Assembly (NCBI GenBank): GCA_014377385.1
Contig: JACMPR010000046.1
Location: 1-32,232, forward strand
DNA length: 32,232 nt
Source of the DNA: Ferruginibacter sp.
Lineage (GTDB): Bacteria; Bacteroidota; Bacteroidia; Chitinophagales; Chitinophagaceae
Direction of reading: 5' to 3'
The notes beneath the pieces were generated by a model. The model had not been told where the DNA came from. It saw only the letters and a program-made list of their open reading frames with translations, and made no database searches. Position 1 is the first letter of the stretch. Each line of letters begins with the position of its first letter. Below are positions 31,475 through 32,232 of the stretch, piece after piece. A program made the translations under genes and the position numbers.

Positions 31475-32232
31475 ATGAAAACAAATGTTGCCCTTGCAAT
31501 CGTATTATCATTTTTACTAAATGTAACTTCGGCTCAAACAGTACAAACCTGTTTGACGGAAAGTTTTAGTGGTCAAACTGCAGGCTGGACCTATTCACAG
31601 GGAGCTCACGTAGGAAACTATACAAATCCTACAGCTGCATGCGCTGAAGACCGTGGAATTATTACACCCGGCGTAGGTGGCAATAACCCCTGCAATATTC
31701 AAACACCAGAATTCATTTCTACAGGTGCGACAATGGTAGGTTTAACTTTTGACATCATCGTACTTAATGCAAATTTAAAATGTGATACCTGGAAGAATTA
31801 TGCCTGTGAGACTTCTATTGATGTATTCTATTATGTGGCGGGGATAAGATACACCGGCATCATTGACCAGCCATTGCCACCAAACGGACCAGGAAATCCT
31901 ACATCGGTTTCCTTAAGCTTTAACCCTGGAAATAATTTACAGCTTGGCACAGCATATAAAATTGAGATGTGCTTCAAACCTAAAAGTGGCGTGGGAAATT
32001 GTATCCAGCAAAACACCAAATATGTGTTTGATAATTTCAGGAATTGCGAAACATCCAGCCGGGCTATAACCCCAAATGAACGTTCAGCAAGCAATGGACA
32101 TACTCAGCAGAATACGCCCATGAATGTAACGTCGGCTCAAACAGTGCAAACCTGTTTGACGGAAGGTTTTAGTGGTCAAACTGCTGGCTGGACCTATTCA
32201 CAGGGAGCTCATGTAGGAAACTACCCGAACCC
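31475..32232 (+). CDS. Cys-rich exported protein with internal duplication (partial, open at right edge)
   Basis: This gene is missing from the ORF track because it has no stop inside the window. From the ATG at 31475 it encodes a signal peptide (MKTNVALAIVLSFLLNVTSAQ). A unit of about 195 residues follows, beginning TCLTESFSGQTAGWTY and ending YVFDNFRNC, with eight Cys (26, 56, 73, 103, 111, 166, 176, 191). The alternating beta pattern and the xxFSGxxAGWTY start resemble jelly-roll modules of T9SS exoproteins, but I cannot name the family. From residue 217 the sequence restarts with NVTSAQTVQTCLTEGFSG, including the end of the signal peptide, and continues past the edge. A T9SS C-terminal domain would be expected downstream but is not visible. 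Confidence 0.72.
   Translation, partial: MKTNVALAIVLSFLLNVTSAQTVQTCLTESFSGQTAGWTYSQGAHVGNYTNPTAACAEDRGIITPGVGGNNPCNIQTPEFISTGATMVGLTFDIIVLNANLKCDTWKNYACETSIDVFYYVAGIRYTGIIDQPLPPNGPGNPTSVSLSFNPGNNLQLGTAYKIEMCFKPKSGVGNCIQQNTKYVFDNFRNCETSSRAITPNERSASNGHTQQNTPMNVTSAQTVQTCLTEGFSGQTAGWTYSQGAHVGNYPN
31520..32232 (+). repeat. 110-nt in-frame direct repeat, 603-bp period
   Basis: Copy 1 is 31520-31629 and copy 2 is 32123-32232, at the window edge and likely continuing. They differ at about nine positions, most of them synonymous. The period of 603 bases is exactly 201 codons, so the frame is kept. Each copy begins inside the signal-peptide coding region. Confidence 0.9.

Noticed and set aside
1-32232. 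tRNA, rRNA, tmRNA, 4.5S RNA, CRISPR arrays, insertion sequences or phage genes
   Set aside because: No cloverleaf, regular spaced repeats, transposase or integrase motifs, or terminal inverted repeats were found by eye; a covariance-model scan would be needed to exclude small RNA genes.

Overview
The window reads as a chromosomal segment of a Bacteroidota bacterium, most likely from the Chitinophagaceae or a near relative. Three things point there. One large exported protein ends in a type IX secretion (T9SS) sorting domain. Many upstream regions carry the Bacteroidota -7 promoter octamer (TAnnTTTG or a near match: TATCTTTG, TATTTTTG, TACATTTG, TACCTTCG, TATCTTCG) rather than -35/-10 boxes, and Shine-Dalgarno sequences are rare. 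Gene content also fits: RRM/glycine-rich RNA-binding protein, membrane-anchored AraC regulator, S16 with a long acidic tail. The genus cannot be fixed from the sequence alone.

Bases 1 to about 15,200 are mostly housekeeping. In order: a partial exported LTxxQ/Spy-like protein (+); two overlapping pseudouridine synthases (RluB-type, then RluA-type, +); a 1-Cys peroxiredoxin (-) divergent from an Rrf2/IscR-type regulator (+) with a 23-bp dyad in the peroxiredoxin promoter; dinB (-), convergent with and overlapping the regulator; rimM, rpsP, ffh and sucA (all -); rpsT (+); an exported M14 zinc carboxypeptidase (+); rpsF-rpsR-rplI (+); and an RRM RNA-binding protein (+). Clear intrinsic terminators separate several of these units, including one between rpsP and rimM.

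Bases 15,300 to 32,232 are accessory and envelope-oriented. An exported repeat protein with a TonB-C-like end is followed directly by a decayed tandem paralogue. Then come an exported alpha/beta hydrolase with an extra N-terminal domain, a small lipoprotein, a small unknown protein, a CDGSH iron-sulfur protein, a seven-TM AraC-type regulator next to a lipoprotein with a YceI domain, and a 1193-residue T9SS cargo with two tandem DUF3494 (ice-binding-like) domains. After a 770-bp gene-free stretch come a class C beta-lactamase-like serine hydrolase, an exported-protein gene broken by a nonsense codon and a frameshift, and a DinB/DUF1569-like metalloprotein. A cysteine-rich exported protein runs off the right edge; its second unit restarts with a 110-nt near-copy of the first, signal-peptide end included.

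I see no tRNA, rRNA, CRISPR array, insertion sequence, integrase or phage gene, and no clearly new multi-gene system. The most checkable novelties are the peroxiredoxin/Rrf2 operator, the tandem gene with its decayed paralogue, the internal signal-peptide duplication at the right edge, and the double-lesion pseudogene.
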